From Streptomyces fungicidicus (lineage in GTDB: Bacteria; Actinomycetota; Actinomycetes; Streptomycetales; Streptomycetaceae), in the NCBI RefSeq assembly GCF_003665435.1, contig NZ_CP023407.1, positions 4,258,501 through 4,322,500 on the forward strand: a stretch of 64,000 nt of DNA. The letters run 5' to 3'. Within the stretch, counting starts at the first letter, position 1. Every line of letters begins with the position of its first letter. Positions 52,408-60,855 of the stretch are shown here, one piece after another. The position numbers and the translations under genes were made by a program. Below the pieces are notes generated by a model. It was given only the letters and a program-made list of their open reading frames with translations, had not been told where the DNA came from and ran no database searches.

Positions 52408-53051
52408 CCGGAGCCACCGCGGGCGACAGCGCCGGCGCCTCCGCGCCCGGTGACGGCACCGCCCGGCGCCGCGGCCGCCCCCCGCGCACCGAGTCCGCCG
52501 GCACCCGGGACCGCATCCTCGACGCGGCCCGCGAGGAGTTCTCGGTACGCGGATACGAGAAGACGTCCGTCCGGGGCATCGCCAAGGCGGCCGGCGTCGA
52601 CTCCGCCCTGGTGCACCACTACTTCGGCACCAAGGAGCAGGTGTTCGAGGCCGCCGTCGAGGTCGCCTTCGCCCCGGCGCTGGCCGGGGCGGACGCGGTG
52701 CTCGAGGGCCCGCCGGACGAGGCGGGTGAGCGCATGACCCGCATGATCATCGGGCTCTGGGAGAGCCCGGTCACCCGGGTCCCGCTGCTGGCGATCGTCC
52801 GCTCCGCCGTGAACAACGAGACCGCGGCCGGGGTCTTCCGCCGGCTGATCGCCGGCCAGGTGCTGCGCCGGATCGCCGGACAGCTCGACCTCCCCGACGC
52901 CGAGCTGCGCGCCGAACTGGCCGCCGCCCAGCTGGTCGGGGTCCTGATGATCCGGTACGTGATCAGGATGGAGCCGCTGGCCTCGGCGGACGCGGAACGG
53001 ATCGTCGAACGGGTGGCGCCGGTGGTCCAGGGACACCTCACCGGGCGCTGA
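52404..53051 (+). CDS. TetR-family regulator
   Basis: 215 residues from the ATG at 52404. Disordered N-terminal 30 residues (Gly/Ala/Arg), then the TetR helices TRDRILDAAREEFSVRGYEKTSVRGIAKAAGVDSALVHHYFGTKEQVFEAAVEVAF (about 34-88). The C-domain resembles the TetR_C_17-type group common in actinobacteria. Coupled to the isomerase gene, so it may autoregulate that unit; no clear operator was found. Followed by ilvD after 112 bases. Confidence 0.92.
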   Translation: MTGATAGDSAGASAPGDGTARRRGRPPRTESAGTRDRILDAAREEFSVRGYEKTSVRGIAKAAGVDSALVHHYFGTKEQVFEAAVEVAFAPALAGADAVLEGPPDEAGERMTRMIIGLWESPVTRVPLLAIVRSAVNNETAAGVFRRLIAGQVLRRIAGQLDLPDAELRAELAAAQLVGVLMIRYVIRMEPLASADAERIVERVAPVVQGHLTGR

Positions 53052-53163
53052 GAGCCTCCCCCGGCTGAGACATCCGTCCCGTATCCCGGACGTCGCGTCC
53101 CGCCCACTGGATGACCGGCGTACGCTCGACGACAGTCATAACTCTCCGAAGGAGCGAGCGACG

Positions 53164-55017
53164 ATGCCCGAGCTGAGGTCCCGCACAGTCACCCACGGCC
53201 GCAACATGGCGGGCGCCCGCGCCCTTATGCGCGCCTCCGGTGTACCGGGTGCGGACATCGGCCGCAAGCCGATCATCGCGGTCGCCAACAGCTTCACCGA
53301 GTTCGTGCCGGGCCACACCCATCTGGCCCCCGTCGGCCGCATCGTCAGCGAGGCGGTGACCGCGGCCGGCGGCATCCCGCGCGAGTTCAACACCATCGCC
53401 GTCGACGACGGCATCGCCATGGGCCACGGCGGCATGCTGTACTCGCTGCCCTCCCGCGACCTGATCGCGGACAGCGTGGAGTACATGGTCGAGGCGCACT
53501 GCGCCGACGCCCTGATCTGCATCTCCAACTGCGACAAGATCACCCCGGGCATGCTCAACGCCGCCCTGCGGCTGAACATCCCGACGGTCTTCGTCTCCGG
53601 CGGCCCCATGGAGTCCGGCCGCGCCACCCTGGTCGACGGCACGGTGCGCACGCTGGACCTGGTCGACGCGATGTCGGAGGCGGTCAACGACAAGATCTCC
53701 GACGCGGACATCCTCCGCATCGAGGAGAACGCCTGTCCGACCTGCGGCTCCTGCTCCGGCATGTTCACCGCCAACTCGATGAACTGCCTCACCGAGGCCA
53801 TCGGCCTCTCCCTCCCCGGCAACGGCTCGGTCCTGGCCACCCACACCGCCCGCAAGGCGCTCTACGAGAACGCCGCCCGCACGGTGCTGGACCTGACCCG
53901 CCGCTACTACGAGCAGGACGACGACTCGGTCCTGCCCCGCAACATCGCCACCGCCGCGGCCTTCGGGAACGCCATGGCGCTCGACATCGCGATGGGCGGC
54001 TCCACCAACACGATCCTGCACCTGCTGGCGGCCGCCCAGGAGGCGGGCGTCCCCTACGGCCTCACCGAGATGGACGCCCTCTCGCGGCGCGTCCCCTGCC
54101 TGGCCAAGGTCGCCCCGAACGTCGCCAAGGACCGCACGTACTACATGGAGGACGTGCACCGCGCCGGCGGCATCCCCGCCCTCCTCGGCGAACTGCACCG
54201 CGCGGGCCTGCTCAACGAGGACGTGCACTCCGTGCACAGCCCGTCGCTGGCCGACTGGCTGAAGACCTGGGACGTGCGCGGCGGCTCTCCCTCCCAGGAG
54301 GCGGTCGAGCTGTGGCACGCCGCTCCCGGATGCGTGCGCTCGGCGGAGGCCTTCTCCCAGTCCGAGCGCTGGGACTCCCTGGACGACGACGCCGAGGGCG
54401 GCTGCATCCGCTCCGCCGAGCACGCCTACTCCGCGGACGGCGGCCTCGCCGTGCTGCGCGGCAACCTGGCGGTCGACGGCTGTGTCGTGAAGACGGCCGG
54501 CGTCGACGAGTCCATCTGGACCTTCGAGGGTCCCGCGGTGGTCTGCGAGTCGCAGGAGGAGGCCGTCGAGAAGATCCTCACCCAGCAGGTGAAGGAGGGC
54601 GACGTCGTCGTCATCCGCTACGAGGGCCCCAAGGGCGGCCCCGGCATGCAGGAGATGCTCTACCCGACCTCGTACCTGAAGGGCCGCGGCCTCGGAAAGG
54701 CCTGCGCCCTGATCACCGACGGCCGCTTCTCCGGCGGCACGTCCGGCCTGTCCATCGGCCACGCCTCCCCGGAGGCGGCCTCCGGCGGCGTCATCGCCCT
54801 GGTCGAGGACGGCGACCGGATCCGCATCGACATCCCGAACCGCGCGATCGAGCTGCTGGTGGACGACGCCGAGCTCACCCGCCGGGAGCAGGCCCTCGAC
54901 GGCCGGTACGCCCCGAAGAACCGCGACCGCAAGGTCTCGGCGGCGCTGAAGGCGTACGCGGCGATGGCCACCAGCGCCGACAAGGGCGCGGTCCGCGACG
55001 TCAGCAAGCTGGGCTGA
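53164..55017 (+). CDS. ilvD: Dihydroxy-acid dehydratase IlvD
   Basis: 617 residues, typical of the longer (E. coli-type) enzyme. It dehydrates dihydroxy-isovalerate and dihydroxy-methylvalerate in valine/isoleucine synthesis. Iron-sulfur ligands are the Cys in CISNCDKITPGML (about 121-131) and CPTCGSCSGMFTANSMN (about 193-209). Other signatures: GHTHLAPVGR, AFGNAMALDIAMGGSTNTILHL, and GPKGGPGMQEMLYPTSYLKG near 482-501. AAGGAG before the ATG. No other ilv genes adjacent. A 16-base motif 53 bases upstream also precedes proC. Confidence 0.96.
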   Translation: MPELRSRTVTHGRNMAGARALMRASGVPGADIGRKPIIAVANSFTEFVPGHTHLAPVGRIVSEAVTAAGGIPREFNTIAVDDGIAMGHGGMLYSLPSRDLIADSVEYMVEAHCADALICISNCDKITPGMLNAALRLNIPTVFVSGGPMESGRATLVDGTVRTLDLVDAMSEAVNDKISDADILRIEENACPTCGSCSGMFTANSMNCLTEAIGLSLPGNGSVLATHTARKALYENAARTVLDLTRRYYEQDDDSVLPRNIATAAAFGNAMALDIAMGGSTNTILHLLAAAQEAGVPYGLTEMDALSRRVPCLAKVAPNVAKDRTYYMEDVHRAGGIPALLGELHRAGLLNEDVHSVHSPSLADWLKTWDVRGGSPSQEAVELWHAAPGCVRSAEAFSQSERWDSLDDDAEGGCIRSAEHAYSADGGLAVLRGNLAVDGCVVKTAGVDESIWTFEGPAVVCESQEEAVEKILTQQVKEGDVVVIRYEGPKGGPGMQEMLYPTSYLKGRGLGKACALITDGRFSGGTSGLSIGHASPEAASGGVIALVEDGDRIRIDIPNRAIELLVDDAELTRREQALDGRYAPKNRDRKVSAALKAYAAMATSADKGAVRDVSKLG

Positions 55018-55029
55018 CCGCCCGCGGGA

Positions 55030-57198
55030 TCACCAGGCGGCGGGATCGCTCCCCGGCACACCGAACACGGTGCCGTCGGGGGCGCCCGCGTAGACGTGGT
55101 CACCCGCGAGGACGGGCTCGGCCAGTGACCCGGGGACACGGTCGGACTCGGGTCCGAGCCGCGGCCGGGTCTGTCCGAGCAGCCTGCCCTTGCGGGCGTC
55201 GACGCCGAGCAGCCGTCCGTCGGGAGCGGTGACGTACACGTGCCGTCCGTCGGAGACGGGCACCGAGCCCCGGCTCACCCCCGTCTCCAGCCGCCACCGC
55301 TGCTTGCCGGCCGCCATGTCGACGGCCGCGAGAGACCCGCCCGCCCCCATGAGGTACACGGTGTCGCCGTGTACGCCGGCCGCGGCCTGCGGGACCGGCA
55401 CGGGCAGCGTCACGCGCCGGCTGTCCCCGGTGCCCGGCGTGAACCGGACCACGGCCCCGGCGTCCCCCTGGACGACGCCGTCGGCGACGAGGTACACATG
55501 CCCGTCCGCCGCTCCCACGGGCGTCAGTGCCCCCTCCAGCTCGGCGTCCCACCGCACGTCCCCCGTCGCCGGGTCGACCGCGGTGACACGGGTGCCGCTC
55601 CCGTCCGCGGACGGGCTCGTCGCGTAGGCCGACGGCCTCTCCGACTCCTCGTCGAACGAGGTGAAGTAGGGCACGGCCTGGCCGGGGATCCGGTGGGACC
55701 ACCTGGTCTCGCCCGAGGCGCTGTCCACACCCGTGACCATCCCGTCGGCGCGGGTCAGCAGGAGGGTGTCGCCGACCGCCCGCACCCCGTCGTAGGCGGG
55801 CGTGTCCTGCTGCCACACCGGCTCGCCCGTGGCCGGGTCGAGTGCCTCCAGATCGCCGATCCGGTCGAGGGAGGGCTGGAGCAGACCGCCGGACAGGACC
55901 GGCGGTTCGCTGCGCGTCGACCCCGGGGCGACGTCGTGCCGCCACACGGTGCGGCCGTCGGCCGGATCGAGGGCGAGGACCAGACCGGGCACCGCGCAGA
56001 GCAGCTTCCCGGCCCCGTACGTGCACTGGGGCACGCCGCTGTCCTCCGAGGCGGGCACCGCCTCCCACGCGCCGGAGCCGGCCGGCGTGCTCTGCACGGC
56101 GCTGGTCCGGCGCGGCGGTGACGTGTCGTCGAACACCTGGAGCGCGGTGAGCCCGCCGAGCACGGCGACGCACAGCACCCCGGCCACCAGGGCCGCCCGC
56201 CGCCCCGGACGCCGCGCGGACCGCTTCGAGGGCGCGTCCGCACCGGGTTCGGCAGCGGCCTCCTCCCGGGCGTCGGACGTCTCCCGCGCCTCCGACACCT
56301 CCCGAGCTCCGGCCGACTCCGCTGTCCCCGCGGTCCGTTGCGCCGGCAGGAACACCTGAGTGTCGTACGCCGCCGACACCGACCGCAGTTCCCGCATCAG
56401 CTCGTCCGGCGTGGGCCGTTCGTCGGGCTCCTTGGCCAGACACCGCAGCACCAGGGGCGTGAGGGACTCCGGCACGCCCGTCAGGTCGGGGTCGTCGTGG
56501 ACGACCTGGTAGGCGACGACGTAGGGGCTGTCGGAGTCGAAGGGGCCGCGCCCCGTCGTCGCGTGCACCATGAGCGACCCGAGGGCGAACATGTCGGCGG
56601 CGGGGCCCACTTCACGGGGGCGCCGGAACTGCTCGGGCGCCATGAACGGCGGCGTGCCGATCAACTTCCCGGTCTCGGTGCGCAGTTCGCTGTCCGTGGG
56701 CCGGGAGATCCCGAAGTCGATGACCTTGGGCCCGTCGTCGGCGAGCAGCACGTTGCTCGGCTTCAGGTCCCGGTGCACGACACCGACCCGGTGGATGTCC
56801 CGCAGTGCCTCGGCGAGCCCGGCCATCAGCCGACGCGACTGATCCGGGTCCATGGGGCCGTTGCGCTTCACCTGTTCGGAGAGGGTCGGACCGGGGATGT
56901 AGAGGGTGGCCATCCAAGGGCGTCCGCCGTCGGGGTCGGCGTCGACGACAGGTGCCGTGAAGGCCCCGCTCACCCGTCGCGCGGCGGCCACCTCCTGCCG
57001 GAAACGGCCCCGGAACTCGGGGTCCATGGCGTAGCGGGCGTGTACGACCTTCACCGCGACCCGCATGCCCGAGGTGCTGCGGGCCAGATGCACGACGCCC
57101 ATGCCCCCGGCACCCAGACAGGACTCCAGACGGTAGTGACCGGCGTACTCGGGAAGTTCCGCTTCGGCACCCGCTCCGGCGTTCCGCTGCGACGCCAT
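55030..57198 (-). CDS. Ser/Thr protein kinase with extracytoplasmic PQQ-type propeller
   Basis: 722 residues. Hanks-type kinase at 20-275: glycine loop CLGAGGMGVVHLAR, VAVKVV, catalytic HRDLKPSNVLL, DFGISR (DFG), and APEQF. A Ser/Ala/Glu linker (about 285-325) leads to one transmembrane helix (about 335-355, RRAALVAGVLCVAVLGGLTAL), and the C-terminal 350 residues form a PQQ-enzyme-like beta propeller outside the cell (blades VLALDPADGRTVWRHD, LEALDPATGEPVWQQ, VTGVDSASGETRWSH, VTAVDPATGDVRWDA, LAAVDMAAGKQRWRL). Likely senses an external ligand. A divergent SH3 protein gene lies 187 bases upstream. Confidence 0.94.
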   Translation of the reverse strand: MASQRNAGAGAEAELPEYAGHYRLESCLGAGGMGVVHLARSTSGMRVAVKVVHARYAMDPEFRGRFRQEVAAARRVSGAFTAPVVDADPDGGRPWMATLYIPGPTLSEQVKRNGPMDPDQSRRLMAGLAEALRDIHRVGVVHRDLKPSNVLLADDGPKVIDFGISRPTDSELRTETGKLIGTPPFMAPEQFRRPREVGPAADMFALGSLMVHATTGRGPFDSDSPYVVAYQVVHDDPDLTGVPESLTPLVLRCLAKEPDERPTPDELMRELRSVSAAYDTQVFLPAQRTAGTAESAGAREVSEARETSDAREEAAAEPGADAPSKRSARRPGRRAALVAGVLCVAVLGGLTALQVFDDTSPPRRTSAVQSTPAGSGAWEAVPASEDSGVPQCTYGAGKLLCAVPGLVLALDPADGRTVWRHDVAPGSTRSEPPVLSGGLLQPSLDRIGDLEALDPATGEPVWQQDTPAYDGVRAVGDTLLLTRADGMVTGVDSASGETRWSHRIPGQAVPYFTSFDEESERPSAYATSPSADGSGTRVTAVDPATGDVRWDAELEGALTPVGAADGHVYLVADGVVQGDAGAVVRFTPGTGDSRRVTLPVPVPQAAAGVHGDTVYLMGAGGSLAAVDMAAGKQRWRLETGVSRGSVPVSDGRHVYVTAPDGRLLGVDARKGRLLGQTRPRLGPESDRVPGSLAEPVLAGDHVYAGAPDGTVFGVPGSDPAAW

Positions 57199-57385
57199 GG
57201 AACCACCCCCGTGCTGTTCGTCCGCGCGCGCGACGCTCGGAGCCTAGTCGATGGTGTGTGCGGGACCGAGGCGGCGTGCCCGTCTCCGCGTGCGGGGAAA
57301 GAACTGGTGTTTCATGAGTCGTCGCAGGGGAATCAACGGGACCCCATGACGGTCGGTCGTGGGGTGCAACGGGGGAGGTTTTTCC

Positions 57386-57736
57386 ATGTCTGTCGAGCAG
57401 ACCGAGGACGCCACGGGCGGGGACGTCACCGAAGGGACCGCCGGGGACGTCGCGGGCGCGGCGGAGAACACGGCCACGGCGGCCGCGCTGGCGAGTTCCT
57501 ATCCGGTGGCGCCCGGCTACCAGCTGAACGTCCGCAGCGGTCCCGGCACCGGCTACTCGGTCGTCCGCGTCCTGTCCGAGGGGGCTTGGGTCCGGATCAA
57601 CTGCCAGACGCCGGGCACCTGGGTGACGGGCCCGTACGGCACCTCGAACATCTGGGACAACATCGGCAGCGGCCAGTACGTCTCCGACGCCTACATCCGC
57701 ACCGGCAGCGACGGGTACGTCGCCTCCCGCTGCTAG
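57386..57736 (+). CDS. Bacterial SH3-like domain protein
   Basis: 116 residues from the ATG at 57386, GGGGGAGG seven bases upstream. The first 40 residues are acidic Glu/Thr/Gly/Ala-rich; the rest is an SH3_3 domain (YQLNVRSGPGTGYSVVRVLSEGAWVRINCQTPGTWVTGPYGTSNIWDNI...) with two Cys, one at the very end. No signal peptide, odd because such domains usually bind wall peptides outside; export by a nonclassical route or cytosolic role is open. Divergent from the Ser/Thr kinase gene, so the two may share regulation. Confidence 0.82.
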   Translation: MSVEQTEDATGGDVTEGTAGDVAGAAENTATAAALASSYPVAPGYQLNVRSGPGTGYSVVRVLSEGAWVRINCQTPGTWVTGPYGTSNIWDNIGSGQYVSDAYIRTGSDGYVASRC

Positions 57737-57827
57737 GCACTGTCCTCGCCGGTCGCCGTCGGCGCCGGCCGCCGGGATGGGGCGGGGGGCTCCCGCGGTC
57801 GCGCGGGGGAGGAGTCACAATCGACCC

Positions 57828-58334
57828 GTGAGCGCAGAAGAGAACCGCACGAACGGCGTCCCGGACACCTCCGCCGGCCCCCGCCCCGAACCCATCCGCT
57901 TCTTCGGCACGACCTGGGTCGACCACTCCGGCGGCTACGCCGTCCGCCGCGCCGGCGCCGCGGCCGGCTACCTGGCCGCCGCGGCGGTCTCCTGCTTCGT
58001 GCTGCGCCTCGCCTACCAGGGGCTCCGGATCGCGGACATCGGCGGCTTCGTCACGCTCCTCATGGTCGTGATGTTCGCGGTCTGCAGCGCACTCGCCTTC
58101 CGCCACACCTGGTCCGCCTTCACCACCCGCCCCGACCCCGAGCGGCAGGCCTCCCTCCGCGGCATGCTGGCCGTCGGCTTCATCGGCTCCCTCCTCGCCC
58201 ACTTCCTCCGCTCCCTCACCGAGGCCCCGGGCGAGAAGCTCCACCGCGCGGAGTACGAGACGGCCCGCGAGCAGTACGAGAAGCGCACCACCCGCCGCTC
58301 GGGCGACCCGTCCAGGAAGCGCCGCCGCTCCTAG
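57828..58334 (+). CDS. Three-helix membrane protein, Streptomyces-conserved
   Basis: 168 residues from the GTG at 57828, GGAGGAG about 13 bases upstream. Three hydrophobic segments (about 45-65, 68-92 and 105-122) and basic C-terminal tail (EYETAREQYEKRTTRRSGDPSRKRRRS). The N-terminal region includes FFGTTWVDHSGGYAVRRAGAA. I do not recognise a family; similar proteins occur across Streptomyces as hypothetical membrane proteins. It is 91 bases after the SH3 gene and 40 before the methyltransferase gene. Confidence 0.75.
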   Translation: MSAEENRTNGVPDTSAGPRPEPIRFFGTTWVDHSGGYAVRRAGAAAGYLAAAAVSCFVLRLAYQGLRIADIGGFVTLLMVVMFAVCSALAFRHTWSAFTTRPDPERQASLRGMLAVGFIGSLLAHFLRSLTEAPGEKLHRAEYETAREQYEKRTTRRSGDPSRKRRRS

Positions 58335-58374
58335 GGCCTGTCCGGCACGACCGCCGCCCGGCCACCATGGCCGT

Positions 58375-59160
58375 ATGACGACACCGAGCGCCGACCGCGC
58401 CTCCCGCGCCCGCTCCTTCGACGCCGCGGCCGCCCAGTACGCCGCCAGCCGCCCCTCCTACCCGCCCGCCCTCTTCGACGCGATCGAGGAGCTGACCGGC
58501 CGGCCCCTGGCCGGCGCCCGGGTCGTGGACGTCGGCGCCGGTACGGGCATGGCGACCGCCCGGCTGCACGCGCGCGGCGCCGACGTCATCGCCGTCGAGC
58601 CCGGCGCAGGCATGGCGGCCGAGTTCCGCCGCACCCTCCCCGGCGTGCCGGTCGTCCGGGGCGACGGCAACGCCCTCCCCCTCACCGGCCACAGCGCCGA
58701 CCTGATCACCTACGCCCAGGCCTGGCACTGGACCGACCCGGACCGGGCCGTCCCCGAGGCCGTACGCGTCCTGCGGCCGGGCGGAGCACTGGCCCTTTGG
58801 TGGAACACCAGCGCGGACGACGTGCCGTGGATCGCGGAGGCGTCCGCACGCGCCGACCGCCACTTCGGCCTCGACCTCTCCGCCGAGAAGCGCAACATCC
58901 ACGCCCACGTCGCCGACCCCACCGGCCGTCTCGACCTCGTCCGCCGCGTCGTGCGCTGGAGCCGGCACGTCCCCCTCGACACCCACCTGGCCAACCTCGG
59001 CAGCCACTCGGTCTTCCTGACCCAGGACGCGGAACGCAGCGCGGCCTACCTCGCCCAGGAGCGACGGCATGTCCTGGACGTCTTCCCGGACGGCATCGTC
59101 GAAGAGACGTACGACGTCATCCTCCTCCTCGCGACCACCTCCCAGCCGCCAACGGCTTGA
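58375..59160 (+). CDS. Class I SAM-dependent methyltransferase
   Basis: 261 residues. Methyltransferase_11-type fold: FDAAAAQYAASRPSYPPALFDAI opening, motif I VVDVGAGTGMATARL (about 45-59), motif II VIAVEPGAGMAAEF, and LPLTGHSADLITYAQAWHWTDPDRAVPEAVRVLRPGGALALWWN. The closest general type is the UbiE/trans-aconitate-type small-molecule group. No signal for a particular substrate. Followed 33 bases later by the ABC transporter genes, with a big hairpin between. Confidence 0.9.
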   Translation: MTTPSADRASRARSFDAAAAQYAASRPSYPPALFDAIEELTGRPLAGARVVDVGAGTGMATARLHARGADVIAVEPGAGMAAEFRRTLPGVPVVRGDGNALPLTGHSADLITYAQAWHWTDPDRAVPEAVRVLRPGGALALWWNTSADDVPWIAEASARADRHFGLDLSAEKRNIHAHVADPTGRLDLVRRVVRWSRHVPLDTHLANLGSHSVFLTQDAERSAAYLAQERRHVLDVFPDGIVEETYDVILLLATTSQPPTA

Positions 59161-59166
59161 CGCCGC

Positions 59167-59221
59167 CCGCGGGCCGGGAGGAGTATTCATCACATGATGA
59201 ATTACTCCTCCCGGCCCGCGG
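59167..59221. promoter_or_regulatory. 55-bp inverted repeat covering the ribosome site and start codon of the ABC ATPase gene
   Basis: Arms 59167-59185 and 59203-59221 are perfect 19-bp inverted copies; inside them TTCATCA (59186-59192) pairs with TGATGAA (59195-59201), leaving one extra T and a two-base tip. The ribosome site GGAGGAG (59177-59183) is in the left arm and the ATG (59194) at the tip. Either mRNA folding hides the start, or a dimeric regulator binds the DNA. It also looks like a terminator for the upstream methyltransferase gene. Confidence 0.8.
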
Positions 59222-59985
59222 AGGAACCGGCCGTCCGGGCCCGGGACCTCACCGTCGTCCGAGGCCCCCGCACCGTCCTGCGCGGCCTGGACTTCTCCGT
59301 CCCGCACGGACAGATCACCGGCCTCCTCGGCCCCTCCGGCTGCGGCAAGTCGACCCTGATGCGGGCCGTCGTCGGCACCCAGGCCAAGGTCACCGGCACC
59401 CTGGACGTCCTCGGCAGCCCCGCCGGCCACCCCACCCTGCGCACCCGCATCGGCTACGTCACCCAGGCCCCGTCCGTCTACGACGACCTGACCGTCCGGC
59501 AGAACCTCGACTACTTCGCCGCGATCCTCGACCCCGGCCGGTCCGCCGCGGGCCGCCGCCACGACGACGTCAGCCGCGCGATCGCCGACGTCGACCTCAC
59601 CAGCCAAGCCGACGCCCTCGCCGGCAACCTCTCCGGCGGCCAGCGCAGCCGCGTCTCGCTCGCCGTGGCCCTCCTCGGCACCCCCGAACTCCTGGTGCTC
59701 GACGAACCCACCGTCGGCCTCGACCCCGTCCTGCGCCGCGACCTGTGGAACCTCTTCCACGCCATCGCCGCCGACCGCGGCGCCACCCTGCTGATCTCCT
59801 CCCACGTCATGGACGAGGCCGAGCGCTGCCACCGCCTGCTCCTGATGCGGGCCGGCGAGATCCTCGCCGACGACACCCCCGACGCCCTGCGCGCCCGCAC
59901 CGGCTCGGACACCGTCGAGGCGGCCTTCCTGCACCTGGTCGACGAGGCGATCGCCGCGGGCCGTACGAAGGAGACCACCCGATGA
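59194..59985 (+). CDS. ABC-2 exporter ATP-binding protein
   Basis: 263 residues from the ATG at 59194 (ATG 59197 is adjacent). Walker A GPSGCGKST (about 46-54), Q-loop YVTQAPSVYDDLTVRQNL, signature LSGGQRSR (about 147-154), Walker B LLVLDEPTVGLDP and H-loop SSHVMDEAERC. DrrA/CcmA type, partner of an ABC-2 permease with which it overlaps by four bases. Likely exports a drug, lipid or antibiotic. The start lies in a large inverted repeat; no regulator gene is adjacent. Confidence 0.94.
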   Translation: MMNYSSRPAEEPAVRARDLTVVRGPRTVLRGLDFSVPHGQITGLLGPSGCGKSTLMRAVVGTQAKVTGTLDVLGSPAGHPTLRTRIGYVTQAPSVYDDLTVRQNLDYFAAILDPGRSAAGRRHDDVSRAIADVDLTSQADALAGNLSGGQRSRVSLAVALLGTPELLVLDEPTVGLDPVLRRDLWNLFHAIAADRGATLLISSHVMDEAERCHRLLLMRAGEILADDTPDALRARTGSDTVEAAFLHLVDEAIAAGRTKETTR

Positions 59986-60746
59986 GCACCCCCGCCCCCG
60001 CACGCGCCCTCGGCGTCTCCCGCACCACCGCCACCGCGGCCCGCGTGCTGCGCCAGCTCCGCCACGACCCGCGCACCATCGCGCTGATGCTGCTCGTCCC
60101 CTGCCTGATGCTGTTCCTGCTCCGCTACGTCTACGACGGCAGCGCACATGTCTTCGACAACATCGGCGCGTCCCTCCTCGGGGTCTTCCCGCTCATCACG
60201 ATGTTCCTGGTGACGTCGATCGCCACGCTGCGCGAACGCACCTCCGGCACCCTCGAACGCCTCCTCGCCATGCCCCTCGGCAAGGGCGACCTCATCGCCG
60301 GCTACGCCCTCGCCTTCGGCACCCTCGCGATCATCCAGTCCGCCCTCGCCACGGGCCTCGCCGTCTGGTTCCTCGGCCTCGACGTCATCGGCAGCCCCTG
60401 GCTGCTGCTCCTGGTCGCCCTGCTCGACGCGCTCCTCGGCACCGCCCTCGGCCTCTTCGTCTCGGCCTTCGCCGCCTCGGAGTTCCAGGCGGTCCAGTTC
60501 ATGCCGGCGGTGATCTTCCCCCAGCTCCTGCTCTGCGGCCTCTTCACCCCGCGCGACAGCATGCACCCGGTCCTGGAGACCCTCTCGGACGTCCTCCCCA
60601 TGTCCTACGCCGTGGACGCCATGAACGAGGTCGTCCGGCACCCCGACATGACCACCGCCTTCGTCCTCGACGCCCTGGTCGTCGCGGGCTGCGCCCTGCT
60701 GGTCCTGATCCTCGGCGCGGCCACGCTGAAACGCCGTACGGCGTGA
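59982..60746 (+). CDS. ABC-2 exporter permease
   Basis: 254 residues from the ATG at 59982. Six predicted helices (for example LMLLVPCLMLFLLRYVYD, GVFPLITMFLVTSIATL, WLLLLVALLDALLGTALGLFVSAFAAS, FVLDALVVAGCALLVLILGAATL). ABC2_membrane signature RERTSGTLERLLAMPLGKGDLIAGY (about 80-104) and FMPAVIFPQLLLCGLFTPRDSMHPVLETLSDVLPMSYAVDAMNEV are typical of DrrB-like half transporters. Coupled to the ATPase gene by an ATGA overlap. Confidence 0.93.
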   Translation: MSTPAPARALGVSRTTATAARVLRQLRHDPRTIALMLLVPCLMLFLLRYVYDGSAHVFDNIGASLLGVFPLITMFLVTSIATLRERTSGTLERLLAMPLGKGDLIAGYALAFGTLAIIQSALATGLAVWFLGLDVIGSPWLLLLVALLDALLGTALGLFVSAFAASEFQAVQFMPAVIFPQLLLCGLFTPRDSMHPVLETLSDVLPMSYAVDAMNEVVRHPDMTTAFVLDALVVAGCALLVLILGAATLKRRTA

Positions 60747-60855
60747 CGGACCGGCCCGACGCGGACGTCCCGCCCACTGGACGTCCGACCCCCGTCCGCC
60801 TCCGGGGATGCGAGGATGCCAAGGGACGACCCACCCCCGGAGGGCACCCACAGCC

